From positions 68,445,416-68,509,415 of the forward strand of contig OX421966.1 of assembly GCA_949128115.1 (NCBI GenBank): DNA of 64,000 nucleotides, written 5' to 3'. This document shows, piece by piece, positions 11,487 to 21,858 of this stretch. The translations under genes and the position numbers were made by a program. A model generated the notes under the pieces. It did no database searches, had not been told where the DNA came from, and saw only the letters and a list, made by a program, of their open reading frames with translations. Every line of letters starts with the position of its first letter. Positions within the stretch are counted from its first letter, which is position 1. The stretch is from Anaspis maculata. Lineage: Eukaryota > Arthropoda > Insecta > Coleoptera > Scraptiidae.

Positions 11487-11557
11487 ATCCCCATAATTTC
11501 GTGTTTTTTTTTTCGAAATCATAAAAAAAACTCTGATGTCCGCTCTGCGCCTTCGTA

Positions 11558-11934
11558 GTGAATGAAGAGTGACCGAATAAATTTCTTCTCAAAGTAGGCC
11601 TCGGTCTCCTCGCTGGCTACGTTTTTTCGCCAGATTCTCAGGAATCATAGGCGACTTGAGGTGGAATTTATCCGATTACTCGTTATTTACATCATTCCTG
11701 CTTCGGGCAGAGGCTCCAGGAGCTACCCTCAGCAGTAATGATCTATTTCCCATCTAAGTATGCAATACTCTACAGCGCATGAAACCTATAGGCTGGACAA
11801 GTCCAAATTCTGCCTTCGCATTATTGAATAATAGCATAAAGAAACCGAGCCTGTCAATGGCGAACTATTATGCTAATACAATTAGTGGAATTGAAGATTT
11901 ACCATTTACGATAACAATAAACATGGTTGCAACA
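11558..11934. other. No gene seen between two palindromes
   Basis: Single-copy-looking spacer. A short frame at 11779-12009 overlaps the start of the next element and resembles nothing I recognise. Confidence 0.45.
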
Positions 11935-12313
11935 TACAGGGTGCCAAATTCAAAACATATACGATTGCCTGTAAGTCTGAAACAAGAGCAGATATCAAAA
12001 ATCGCCTAAAACCGTTCCGACAGAATGGAGGGGGAACCATAATAGTTGAGTCGGTGAATCACCCCCACCCAGTGTCTAAGCCCCAGCCCCGTCCACTATA
12101 TTTTTTTTCAAATCGCAATCTCCCACTTGTGATACACTATTGAAAAGCCCGTAGAAAATGCTTTCCAGTGGTACCAATTATTCCATATTTTGTTTGGGTA
12201 GTTTTCGATCAATTTGGAAAAAACTGTCCAATGGATTTATCTTGATTAAAATCAATTGACTCCACAATAAATCAAGTTTCAACTACTTCAAACCAAAAAG
12301 AAAGACCGAATGT

Positions 12314-13003
12314 TCACAATGAGCGTTCAAAATGATTGCTGTTGTTCTTAAGACAATGATAAAGCCTGTTCTCGAACTCTTGTCGAACGTTTTCGAAGGT
12401 TTCTATTGAAAGGCGCGAGATTCTTCGGTGATTCTACCACGCAGTTCTTCAATCGACTCCGGCTGAATTTTAAAAACAACAGACTTCAAGTGATCCATCA
12501 GAAAAAAAGTCTGGAGGAGTCAAGTCCGATGATTGAGGAGGCCATTCAATGGGTCTTCTTCTGCCATCCACCGATCTGTACAATGATCATTTAACAATCG
12601 ACTACCTAGACATAGTGAGGTGGAAGCTCTGTTGTGTCGGAAATTAAGTAAGTCCTCGGTCAGATCAGGGTTCTCATCTACGTCCATCGGATTTCCTAAT
12701 TCCTGAACTATAAGGGGCTCGATGGCGATTTTCAACATTTCTGCATAACGCAAGCCATCCAAATTTCTGTCCATATGGATATTGGGCCAAGTTTTCCGTG
12801 GTACTGGGTATGTTCTTCCTGGAAAACGTGAGGATTATCCAGTAGCCACAATTTTGTTTTTTCACATCACCATTCTATCCAAGTACCTACATTCGTCACC
12901 AAAACAAATGTTTTCCACGAGTTGAGGTTCAGGGGTGATTTGTTGCATCATAGCTTGACAAAACTCGATCCGCCTATCAGGATCATCATCCTCCAAGTTC
13001 CTA
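12314..13003 (-). pseudogene. Tc1/mariner-like transposase, frameshifted (minus copy)
   Basis: Read on the minus strand from 13003 to the stop at 12314. DRRIEFCQAMMQQ and ENICFGDEC correspond to the segment around the first catalytic Asp (family form FSDE). DRNLDGLRYAEML follows, then FRHNRA in place of the family QDGAPPH, so the second catalytic Asp is lost. Next come DLTPPDFF, keeping the third Asp, LKSVVFK, and a C-terminus ending NHFERSL before the stop. At least three frame changes separate these blocks, and the N-terminal DNA-binding domain is absent. The family is the insect Tc1/mariner (IS630) group; finer placement is not possible here. Confidence 0.8.
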
Positions 13004-13049
13004 ATAGTTTAGGAATCAGGAAATCTGAAGAAGGACCCAGACGGGAACC

Positions 13050-13404
13050 CTGCTTTGACCAAGGACTCAGTTCATTTCCAACACAACAGAACTCCACCTC
13101 ACTATGTCTAGTTAGTCGATGGTTAGATGATCATTGTACAGATCGGTGGATTGGCAGAAGAGGACTCATTGAATGGCCTCGTCAATCACCGGACTTGACT
13201 CCTCAAGACTTTTTTCTGAGGGATCACTTGAAGTCTGTTGCTTTCAAAGCTCAGCCGAAGTTGATTGAGGTACTGCGGCGTAGAATTACTGAAAAATGTA
13301 GTGCGCTTCCAAGAGAAACCTTCGAAAACGTTCAACAAGAGATAAGAACAGGCTTTATTTATTGCCTTGAAAATAACGGCAATCATTTTGAACACTCATT
13401 GTGA
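13050..13404 (+). pseudogene. Tc1/mariner-like transposase C-terminus (plus copy)
   Basis: The plus frame encodes DRWIGRRGLIEWPRQSPDLT, PQDFF, LKSVAFK, and a C-terminus ending NHFEHSL before the stop at 13404; these are hallmark blocks of the transposase C-terminal half. The preceding QHNRTPPHYV block is in another frame and carries Asn in place of the catalytic Asp. It mirrors the minus copy at 12314-12680 with different mutations, so the two arms have diverged since duplication. The open frame extending up to 12922 is antisense to the minus copy and is not transposase. Confidence 0.8.
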
Positions 13405-13756
13405 ACATTTGGCCTTTCTTTATGGTTTGAAGTAGTCAAAATTTGATTGATTGCAGTGTGAATTCATTTAAATAAATGTAAACCCCTTAGGACAGTTTTT
13501 TCCAAATAAATTGAAAACCACTCAAACAAAATGTGGATAAAATGATATCACTGGGAAAAAAAATTCAAGGGCTTTCCAATTATGGTTCACAACTAGGGGG
13601 TTGCCATTTGGGAAAAAAAATAGTGGAGGGCGCTGGGGCTCAGACAATGGGTGGGGGTGAGTCACTGACTTCACTATTATGGTTCCCCCTCCATGATATC
13701 GAAACAGTTTTGGGCGATTTTTGAAATCTGCTATTGTTCAAGACTTACAGGCAATA

Positions 13757-14020
13757 GACCATTTCCACTGACGTCACGCAGCTCCATCTTGAACAGCTGA
13801 TTCGGGGCAACGTCAGTCAGATGTGCGTCATCTGTCACGGGGCACGTGGGCTACGTCAGTCATGTGCGTCAGTCAGATTGGTAGTATGTCAGTCGGTGTC
13901 GGTGTGGAAGTCACTGGTGTCACAAAGTTTTGATAAACTGGCACGTATAGTTGACATCATGTTGACGTTGCCCCGAATCAGCCGTTCGACACGTGCGTGT
14001 GCTGTCATGTGGAAATGGTC
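13757..14020. mobile_element. TA-flanked MITE, 264 bp, GACCATTTCCAC termini
   Basis: Perfect 12-bp terminal inverted repeats (GACCATTTCCAC and GTGGAAATGGTC) are flanked by TA at 13755-13756 and 14021-14022. Sub-terminal inverted blocks (GATTCGGGGCAACGTCA and TGACGTTGCCCCGAATC) extend the symmetry. The interior is rich in CGTCAGTCA words and includes TGACGTCA at 13769-13776. It is present only in the right arm of the mariner palindrome, so it inserted after that duplication. The TA duplication points to the Tc1/mariner superfamily. Confidence 0.85.
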
Positions 14021-14364
14021 TATTGTTAAGTTTTGAATTTGTCACCCTGTATCGGGTGGGCCATAATAAACCGGAATACTTTTTTTTGCCTATAAAATGT
14101 TTATATCCTGACCGATTTTGACAGGAATGGTACCAACGGAAAGCCAATAGACTAGGTCGTACACCACAAAAGTCAAAATAGCCGTCACTTCAAAATTCAA
14201 GATGGCAGAAATGTTTGAATATACACCTTCTTTTGTTTTCGTTCTTTTTGTTCAAAAGTTATGGGAACTGTGAAAACAACAACATAATCGGGAAGAATGA
14301 AGTTTTTTCTCACAATTCAAGACCCTTCCGAGCTTATTCGGTCCATTCGTTCTGGAGTTATAGC

Positions 14365-14544
14365 GAAATTAAAAAAGGCCTACTTCACATGTTCTGACCA
14401 GAAATGGCCACCACCATGCCTCCGATCGACTGACTCGGTGTCCCTATTTTTTTTGAAATTAAAAAAGGCCTACTTCACATGCTCTGACCAGAAATGGCCA
14501 CCACCATGCCTCCGATCGACTGACCCGGTGTCCCTATTTTTTTT
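14365..14544 (+). repeat. 90-bp direct tandem duplication
   Basis: Two adjacent, almost identical 90-base units (start GAAATTAAAAAAGGCC) differ by only a few bases, including GTTCTGACC versus GCTCTGACC and ACTCGGTG versus ACCCGGTG. The corresponding part of the right arm (about 15965-16030) has a single shorter version, so this is a recent event in one arm. Confidence 0.9.
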
Positions 14545-14691
14545 TGCCGAATCGTAGAGAGTACTTCTGAAACCTCCGTTCAGGAAAGTCGGAGATAATT
14601 TGGGCGACAGTACCAGTACGACCCGCATTCAACGCCCCTTGATAAGAATTTTGTCTCCTTCAGACAACATATTTTTTACTACGATAAGAAA

Positions 14692-14805
14692 ACTCACGGC
14701 TCACAGTGGGACGGATGGCTACATTGACTGGACAAAAGTATTCCGATCCAATTTTCAAATTCAGAGCGGGTTCGAATCCCAGCTTCGGCAAATTTTTTTT
14801 TGAAG
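14692..14805 (+). other. tRNA-like segment (pol III box resemblance), left arm
   Basis: GGTTCGAATCC at about 14768 is a perfect match to the RNA polymerase III internal B box and sits in a T-arm-like hairpin context (GCGGG TTCGAAT CCC). Upstream, GGCTCACAGTGGG resembles an A box at about the right distance. A T-run follows, as at a pol III terminator. The acceptor stem does not close cleanly, so I call it tRNA-derived (SINE-like), not a working tRNA. Confidence 0.45.
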
Positions 14806-15582
14806 TTTTATTCAAGGAACTCGCCTAGTGTTGTACATTTTTTTCCAAAGTAGTTTTTATGAGCTACAATACCACAAAGTTTCATTTCATTATGGTCAGT
14901 TTTGTGGAAAATATGCCGTATTTAGTTTTCAACACAGCAGCTCAAATAAAATTACCAAAAAGCCTTTGTCGCAAGTCGTCGCAAAAAGTACTATAAGAAG
15001 ATCATAATAGAAGGATGGTGGATCATCCTGAAAGTATTTTCATAATGACCCACCATGACCCGCTCTTGAAAACCGTGCTCAAAGTTCCGCATCTATAGGG
15101 TTTTTCTGCGGTCATACCAATCTGAGTTGGTATGATATACCTACCTAGAGTTGATAAAGTACGAGACACGGCACGGTACCTGAGAAAACAACTCTATAAC
15201 AAAAAAGATTAGGTACCTATCTCGTACTTAATCAACTCTAGGTAAGTATATCAACACAGAATAATATGACCGCAGAAAAACCCTATAGATGCGGAACTTT
15301 GAGCACGGTTTTCAAGAGCGGGTCATGGTGGGTCATTACGAAAATACCTTCAGGATGATCCACCATCCTTCTATTATGATTTTCTGATAGTACTTTTTGC
15401 GACGGCTTGCGACAAAGGCTTTTTGGCAATTTTCTTTGAGCTGGTGTGTTGAAAACTAAATACGGCATATTTTCCACAAAACTGATCATAATGAAATGAA
15501 ACTTTGTGGTATTGTAGCTTATAAAAACTACTTTGAAAAAAAGGTATAACACTTGGCGAGTTCCTTGAATAAAACTTCGAAA

Positions 15583-15695
15583 AAAAAATTGCCGAAGCTG
15601 GGATTCGAACCCGCACTGAATTTGAAAATTGGATCGGAATACTTTTGTCCAGTCAATGTAGATTCGTCCCACTGTGCGGCTTGTAAAAAAAAGTT
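15583..15695 (-). other. tRNA-like segment, right arm (minus strand)
   Basis: Mirror of the left-arm segment: on the minus strand GGGTTCGAATCCCAGC is preceded by GCCGCACAGTGGGACG and followed by a T-run. The box sequences have stayed intact in both arms while the surrounding bases differ at several positions. That would fit selection, or simply youth of the duplication. Confidence 0.45.
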
Positions 15696-16245
15696 GTCAA
15701 AAGATTTGTTTACTAGCCAACAGTTTTGTTTGTCATAGCCATCTTCCTACCCATTACGCGAAAACGTGGGTAGGGCGTCCACTAGTGATTTTGAACTTTT
15801 CGTAAAGATGCGCAAAGCCTTGAAAAAAATCAAGTTCTTTTGATCGCCATGATATTGTCCATAAAACTCATGTAGGTAATTATTGGGTATCCATTGATAC
15901 CAATTTTTGTGGAATCGGCTAAGAAAAACAAAAATTTGGGGGGCGGGAAACCAAAATTTGAAACCATCATTTCTGGTCAGAACATGTGAAGTAGGCATTT
16001 TTCAATTTCGCTATAACTCCAGAACGAATGAACCGAATAAGCTCGAAATGGTCTTGAATTGTGAAAAAAACTCCATTCTTTCCAATTATGTTGTTATTTC
16101 CACAATTTTCATAACTTTTGAACAAAAAGAACGAGAACAAAAGAAGGTGTATATTAAAAGGATTCCGCCATCTTGAATTTTCAAGTGACGGCCATTTTGA
16201 CTTTTGTGGTGTACGACCTATATGCCGATCACGTTTTAAATTCAG

Positions 16246-17444
16246 CAGAAAATAAAACGCGGTTGGCCATGTTGCCTAGAGTGTAACGGACGCTCATAGA
16301 CCAAGTTGCGCGAAAACGGGCTAAGCTCAAAGAGGTTAGAAAATTTTGACAAGAAATGCCAGTTCTGGCGTCTCCTTGCATCATATCCGCTGCCCTGTTG
16401 CCTTGGCCGTTGTTTGTCATGATGTCAGGTGAGTGTCATAGTTGTTTACATTCCTGAGAAAATTCCATCAAGTGTTCTGCCCTCGGTTCTGCTATTGCTA
16501 TATTCATGGTTCTGCCAGTATATTTATAAGGTAAGTACGAGTAACACTCTTGTCTGAGTACTTAAGTTCATGTAAATTTTTTCTTTCATTCAAAGTTGAC
16601 TTCAGATGCAAATGATCATAGGGTGAATCCTCGGGTGAATTACTAGGACATCAGAACGTTCAACGGATTGTGATGGATTGCCACGGGATTACCACAGGAT
16701 TTCCACCGGATACGATTTCTTCAAATTAAATGGATAGCCACGGGATTCCAGGGAATTTCCACAAATTACCAACGGCTTGGGGCCACGCATGAATCACCAC
16801 CAGAGAAAGGTGCTCTTGCTTTGCGGCGCTTATTATCACCTGAGGTCTCCACGCTATAAGGTTATTCATTAACGTTACATAGACCAATGGCAGATAGGGG
16901 ATTTCAATTTTGTTTAGATTTACCAGCAATATTCCTCTGTTAAAACTTGTCAAGAATTACTGGGTAAATCAAAGTCTAGGGCCGCAGATTCGGAAAAATG
17001 TATCCCTGTGTTATTTGGTCAAACTTACATTTTTGGGAATACTGTTATTGGGTTCGAGCCATATTGAGGCAAATTTAATGGTTGACCTGCGATGTGACTC
17101 GATTGAAAAAAGTTGGCTTCTGTAATTTTAGCTTTTTAGGCCAGCCCTTCTGTCAACAGAGACAAGCCATGAAATAAATTTGAACCAATTCAGTCGAACA
17201 GTGAGTAGATTATGACCAGCCAAAAATGAAAACTTGATCCAAAGTTTTATCTTGTATTTTTTTGTCAAAACTGAAAACAAACTTTTTGGACAAATAACAC
17301 AGATGTGCAAAATAAAAACCCGCCGATTCTGTGATTTTTCACTATGATATTTCTGCACATAATAAATATGTATTACGATTTTCCAACAGAATTTTGTCAT
17401 CTTTCAGAAATGAGGATTGAATCCGAACTCTCTGGAGATAGAGA
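16246..17444. other. No gene seen; short CCACGGGATT repeats
   Basis: Contains a short degenerate repeat near 16680-16770 (GCCACGGGATT, ACCACAGGATTTCCACC, GCCACGGGATTCC). No protein family is recognisable in the short frames. I see nothing else. Confidence 0.4.
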
Positions 17445-18180
17445 CTAGAGCCATTCATCTGAACGACAGAAGCAGTTCGTCACCTCAATGTCAGCTTTGA
17501 TGGCCGGACTTTATCTGCAGCACAGTCCCACTCCAAGTACCTCGGTGGGACCTTCGACCAAACATTATCCTTCAAGATCAACTTGGAGAGACTCACTGCC
17601 AAGACGAAGACACGAATGAACCTGGTTCAGAGACTTGCAAGAACTACATGGAGTGTCGACGCCACTACTCTTCGGATATCCACCATTGTCTTGGTCTAGT
17701 CGACAGCGGAATACTACGCTCCTGTTTGGATGAATAGCGCACACACACACAACATCATTGACGTCATTCTTAACCAAGCATTGAGAATCATTGTTGGAGT
17801 TGTCAAATCTACCCAGACTTTCTGGCTGCCAATTTTGAACATCGCAGCCAAAAATCCATGCTGCAGATTTCGAGATGAAAAGACACTGGGAGGAAATATG
17901 GGATACTGAAGCCGCCGTCAAGAACAGAGCGATTGTAGAGGATCCGAAGAGCTTCTCCCTTTCAAGGAAAGTATGGATTCAATAGGATACGAACAGGGCA
18001 GGGAAAATGCAGATTTCAGTTCTATCAGTGAGGATATGTAGAAGATCCGAGTTCTGAGTGTGGAACTGAGAACCACACCATGAACAACATCGTCGCGGAG
18101 TAGGTGTCCGCGGACAATGGCTATCAAAAACTGCATCTGAGCTAGACCTGTAGTTCCTCAACATCTCCATCGTCAACTTC
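17445..18180 (+). pseudogene. Non-LTR retrotransposon reverse transcriptase C-terminal relic
   Basis: The plus frame reads HSKYLGGTFDQTLSFK, KTRMNLVQRLARTTWSVD, an in-frame stop, then STAEYYAPVWMNSAHT, LNQALRIIVG and STQTFWLPIL. These are hallmark blocks of the thumb and post-RT region of jockey-clade LINEs. After a gap and a frame change, NRIRTGQGKCRFQFYQ and CGTENHTMNNIVAE match the Cys/His C-terminal motif of the same group. Multiple stops and frameshifts make it dead. The endonuclease and catalytic RT palm are absent, so it is a 5-prime-truncated copy. Confidence 0.85.
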
Positions 18181-18904
18181 GCACTCGCCCACTTGCTGCA
18201 TCTACTCTACCCTCTGTTCCCTAAGATGGCCACTGATATCAGCCTTGCTGACATCTTTTCCTTTTTTTTTGCATTAAAGCTACGTCGAGCAGTTTTTCTG
18301 TGGTTTGCCTATAGATTTTCGAGCGAATGCTGTCGCTGAAGTTAATTCATCTCAAAGGTTCTCAAGAATTGTTGTATATATTTAGTTATAGTATCAATGT
18401 ATCTTAAGTACCTACATATAGTGATACTAGGTACTATTGCACTATATAAGTTGATTTACGTTGTCACTAATATTGTATCCTTAGTACAGGCATAGCAAAT
18501 AATTCAGATAAATTGTGAAATTTTCGATTATTACCTTCGAGAGCTTGTAAAATCTATCACCTAGTTAGTGTTAAATTTAAAAGGCACAGATTATTTTAGA
18601 TATCAGCTATTGACCTTTATTTTTGACCAAAAATTAGAACAGTTTCCTCAACGTAATTTATTATTTTATTTGAAAAAACCTTGGAAAAAACATTCCACCA
18701 GTCGCCCATTTAAACTGGCGAAAATCTACCAAAATCAAGACGCCTTGAACGTTTATACAATCTTGCAACAGCGCTGTACTCGATTGACAATAAAAATTCA
18801 AGGTCATCTAGGGAAAAAGTGATCCAACATTACAAATTTGAGCATCCCCAATTATCGCCGAATTGCCAACTTGGCGTAAGAAAATTACCGTTCTAGTGCT
18901 GAAT
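18181..18904. other. No gene seen (3-prime flank of LINE relic)
   Basis: AT-rich. An 84-codon frame at 18568-18822 matches nothing I know. A TAGGTACT/AAGTACCTA pair at about 18405-18435 belongs to a word family frequent in this window. Confidence 0.4.
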
Positions 18905-19301
18905 TTAAAAGCTGATCGGCATATAGTCTATTGGCTTTCCGTTGGTACCATTCCCGTCCGAAAGTATTCCGGTTTATTATGGCCCACCCGGTATATACCT
19001 TGACATATATTTATTGTCACTTCGAAGCTTTGTCGGTAAGTGTCACATTTAAGCCGTTTGAAGTAAATTAATGCTGGCAGAAAAAAATTGACGTTCGAGA
19101 ACTAACGTTCATGATTGAACCTGAGGTGTCAAGTCTGAATTGTACTCTAGCATATTCAAATTATTATCAACACCTGAACCTTGTAATCAAACTTGTGATA
19201 CAGGCCAGGCTTGTCGTAATGACGACGAGCTCTGGCACGTTTGCTGAGGTTTAAAACTCAACATTCCGGATTCAACTTGAAACGGAGCTCAAAACTTAAA
19301 T

Positions 19302-19822
19302 GAGTTTCTAATGCGACTAAAAAAGTTGTTGACGGGAATCGGTTTTATTTCATGTTTTTCGTCAAGCAGAAACTCCTCCAAAGAAAAAAGTACGGGCTAT
19401 GCTATCAAATTCTCAAAATTTTCAAAAAAAATTTGATTTGAGAAAATTCAAAAACTAGATAGCAACGCACATACATCTTTCTTCAAGGAAATCACGTCCA
19501 AATTTGAACTTTCGATTTCCAAAAAAAGTACCAAAAATGATTTCTACTGATTCACTTTTTCATGTCTACGGAAAATCATTTTTGGTACCTTTTTTTTGAA
19601 AATAGAAAGTTCGAATTTGGCATGCGACTTTCTTGGAGAGAGATGTATGTGCGTTGCTATCAAGTTTTTGAACTTTCGAAAATCAAAATAATATTTTTTG
19701 GAAATTTTAAGAATTTGATAGCATTACCTGTGCATTTTTTCTTTGGAAGAGTTTCTACTTGACGAAAAAAATAAAATGAAATCGATTTCTGTCAACAAGT
19801 TTTTTAATCGGATCAGAAACCC
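19302..19822. mobile_element. 0.5 kb palindromic element
   Basis: The left arm (GTTGTTGACGGGAATCGG, TTTTTCGTCAAGCAGAAACTC) is inverted in the right arm (GAGTTTCTACTTGACGAAAA, CGATTTCTGTCAACAAG). Inside, GATAGCAACGCACATACATC pairs with GATGTATGTGCGTTGCTATC. It shares inner words with the palindrome at 2462-3012. Non-coding. Confidence 0.75.
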
Positions 19823-21062
19823 CTTCATGCAATGATCAACATTTCCTTTAGCGTCGAAGAACTGGCTTTAACTTATGTATAAAAACTACGGATCAAATAA
19901 AATGAAACAAAACTGTAAACTAGACGCCCGCCTCTAATAAATTATGACACGTGCAAAAAAACTGACATAACCGAACACATACACACACAAAAAAAAAACA
20001 AGCGAGGGTTGATACCGCGAACAAAGCCGCCTGTATGTGCGCCCTCTGGAAAACAGCCCCCGGACTGAAAATGTACTCCCTCAATTATTAACAATTTGCG
20101 ATCCACTCCGGTAATGGCGCGCGGTTAGACGAGTACCACTCATCAAGTGAGCTTTGGAAAACGGGCAGACAAATGAACGCTGGATGCTTGTGCCGCCTCA
20201 ATAACTCACCACCATACAGTTCGCTAAACACTTTTGCACATACCACTTCAAGAAATGCAGATGGCAAAAAGGGGGATAGGGGGATCGCGCATCGGTAATG
20301 AAAAATTAATTGGCGATAATAATGATAGTTCCCAACCCTTTTTTCCAGAGAATTAAGAAATATATGCCAAATGTAAGTGGGTAAGCTATACCTCGTTCGC
20401 GATGTTAATTCAGTAATGTCACTTTTTGAGCTAATCGTGCCGCCTTACATAGAGGCGATGCGATGATCACAAGCTATTTTTATGAAAGTCCAGTGAAAGA
20501 TGTGCTGGAGAAAGCCTGATGCCCCTATTAAAATATGATAAATTCAAAGGGTGACATAATAATAACTGAATTTACATGGTAAAGAAGCTATATGCACGAT
20601 TTTAAAGTCAAAGCCAACTTACTGATACGCGGCGATCCAGGAGAGCGCACAATATCGAACCGCGAACGCCTACACGACTGAAGTTGTCGAATGCCGAAGA
20701 CGACAACGCTCGCGGCGATAAATCCGTTCTTTCCCACACTTTTGTTATCAAGACGGCTGTGTATTGCTCACAGCCTGCCTAAATTATCGGTTCAATTATC
20801 ACTTTTCGGATATTCTACCAAGCCAGGCATCGCATCATAATATTGGTGTTCTCAATGTTCTCATGTCGCGCTATAAAGGAAATCCGTATATCAGCTACGT
20901 GTTTTTGTTTTTTGTATACAAAAGCCCGCCAGTGTCCGGTTTCGGAAAGATGAGGGAAGAATAAGATGCGTGTTATGAAATTGTTTTGTAATTCAAGACC
21001 GTTATCGGCGATAATAATTTAATGGTGCTCCTACCCTTCCTCTCCTCTCCCAGCGTAAATCG
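19823..21062. other. Single-copy-looking DNA; no gene supported
   Basis: Less repetitive, with more CpG than its neighbours. No reading frame has a family resemblance. This kind of island between transposons is where host regulatory sequence or an unrecognised exon would be expected, but I cannot point to either. Confidence 0.4.
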
Positions 21063-21858
21063 TACAGGGTGTCCCAGCTAAAACAATCCAGCGCGATTTT
21101 ATCAGGAAAGATCAAGGCAACAAGAATTGTTTCGCAATTGGAGGAAAGCCTGACCTTTTAGCTTCCTTTTGAGGGGGCGCCGATGCTTGTAGGTGCTCTA
21201 GTTTCCAAGGAAATGCAATTTTATTCGGGCGAGTCACAAGAATTCGAAAATTCATTATCGACAAAACAAAATACTTCAGATGAAAGAAGATCCTCTTTCT
21301 TTAGGCTTTCCAGATATGTCGCCGATGTCTGTACCTGGCCCAGTAAGCCAAGTATTCTGCTTCACAGTCCAGCAAAACACAAAAATCAGCATCATGACGT
21401 CACCGACCATACACTTGTTGATTTTAAAACATCATCCAGTATTCATTGCTAAGGTGAATCCAGGTATGGTAAGTAAAAAAGCCCTAGTAACTACTAGTCA
21501 ACAAGTGTGTGATCGGTGACGTCATGATTCTGATCATTGTGTTTTGCTGGACTGTGAGGCAGGAAATCTGGCTTACTGGGCCAGGTACAGACATCGGCGA
21601 CACATCAATGGAAAGCCTAGAGAAAGAGGATTTTTTTTCATCTGAACTATTTTGTTTAGTCGATCATGAATTTTTGAATTCTTGTGACTCGCCTGATTAA
21701 AATTGCATTTCCTTGGAAACAAGAGCACCTACAAGCATCGACGCCTCCTCAATAGAAAGCTTAAAGGTCAGGCTTCACCCCAATTGCAAAACAATTTTTG
21801 TTGCCTTGATATTTCCTGAGAAAATCGCACTGGATTGTTTTAGCTGGGACACCCTGTA
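21063..21858. mobile_element. TACAGGGTG palindromic element, 796 bp
   Basis: The termini TACAGGGTGTCCCAGCTAAA and TTTAGCTGGGACACCCTGTA are near perfect, and the arms pair along most of their length to a dyad near 21460. TGACGTCA occurs at mirrored positions 21395-21402 and 21517-21524. The frames 21183-21452, 21280-21519 and 21509-21700 are arm sequence. Non-autonomous, with TA at the ends. Confidence 0.85.

Larger units (their letters stand above)
9133..11557. mobile_element. 2.4 kb palindrome with satellite arms and zinc-finger fragments
   Basis: The outer ends are inverted copies (TACGAAGGCGCAGAGCGG at 9133 and its complement ending 11557). Inward follow mirrored poly-T tracts, mirrored satellite arrays (9206-9770 and 10906-11486), mirrored GCGCGCGC tracts, and mirrored zinc-finger coding fragments (about 9861-10205 inverted against 10650-10905). 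The loop, about 10206-10650, has its own zinc-finger frame. No terminal motif of a known transposon family or target duplication was found, so it may equally be a segmental inverted duplication. Confidence 0.7.
11935..14051. mobile_element. Inverted-duplicated Tc1/mariner-type element
   Basis: The outer termini are TACAGGGTGCCAAATTC and its imperfect complement GAATTTGTCACCCTGTA, ending in TA. Both arms carry the C-terminal coding region of the same transposase facing outward (minus strand left, plus strand right), with a minus-strand-only central part at about 12680-13040. The right arm is interrupted by a MITE at 13757-14020. It is broken by frameshifts in both copies, so it cannot be autonomous. 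It links the TACAGGGTG termini seen throughout the window with a Tc1/mariner-type enzyme. Confidence 0.75.
14156..16215. mobile_element. 2.06 kb palindrome with tRNA-like boxes in both arms
   Basis: The left arm from GGTCGTACACCACAAAAGTC is inverted in the right arm ending GACTTTTGTGGTGTACGACC. The dyad centre is near 15190, inside a loop whose own ends (ATAGGGTTTTTCTGCGGTCAT and its complement) pair. Each arm carries a tRNA-like segment. The left arm alone has a 90-bp tandem duplication at 14365-14544. Frames such as 15283-15672 on the minus strand are arm sequence without a family match. Confidence 0.75.
14050..18995. mobile_element. 5 kb composite bounded by GGGTGGGCCATAATAAACC ends
   Basis: The left end (TCGGGTGGGCCATAATAAAC at 14051) and right end (complement ending about 18992) form inverted repeats of roughly 90-100 bp including GGAATGGTACCAACGGAAAG. 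Inside are the palindrome 14156-16215, a short inverted block TGCCGATCACGTTTTAAATTC near 16220 paired with one near 18900, and a LINE relic at 17445-18180. It looks like a DNA element that received later insertions. It begins immediately at the end of the preceding palindrome. Confidence 0.55.

Noticed and set aside
12922..13050. N-terminal part of the plus-strand transposase frame
   Set aside because: This stretch is antisense to the minus-strand transposase copy (DRRIEFC and CFGDEC blocks); only 13050 onward reads as transposase on the plus strand.
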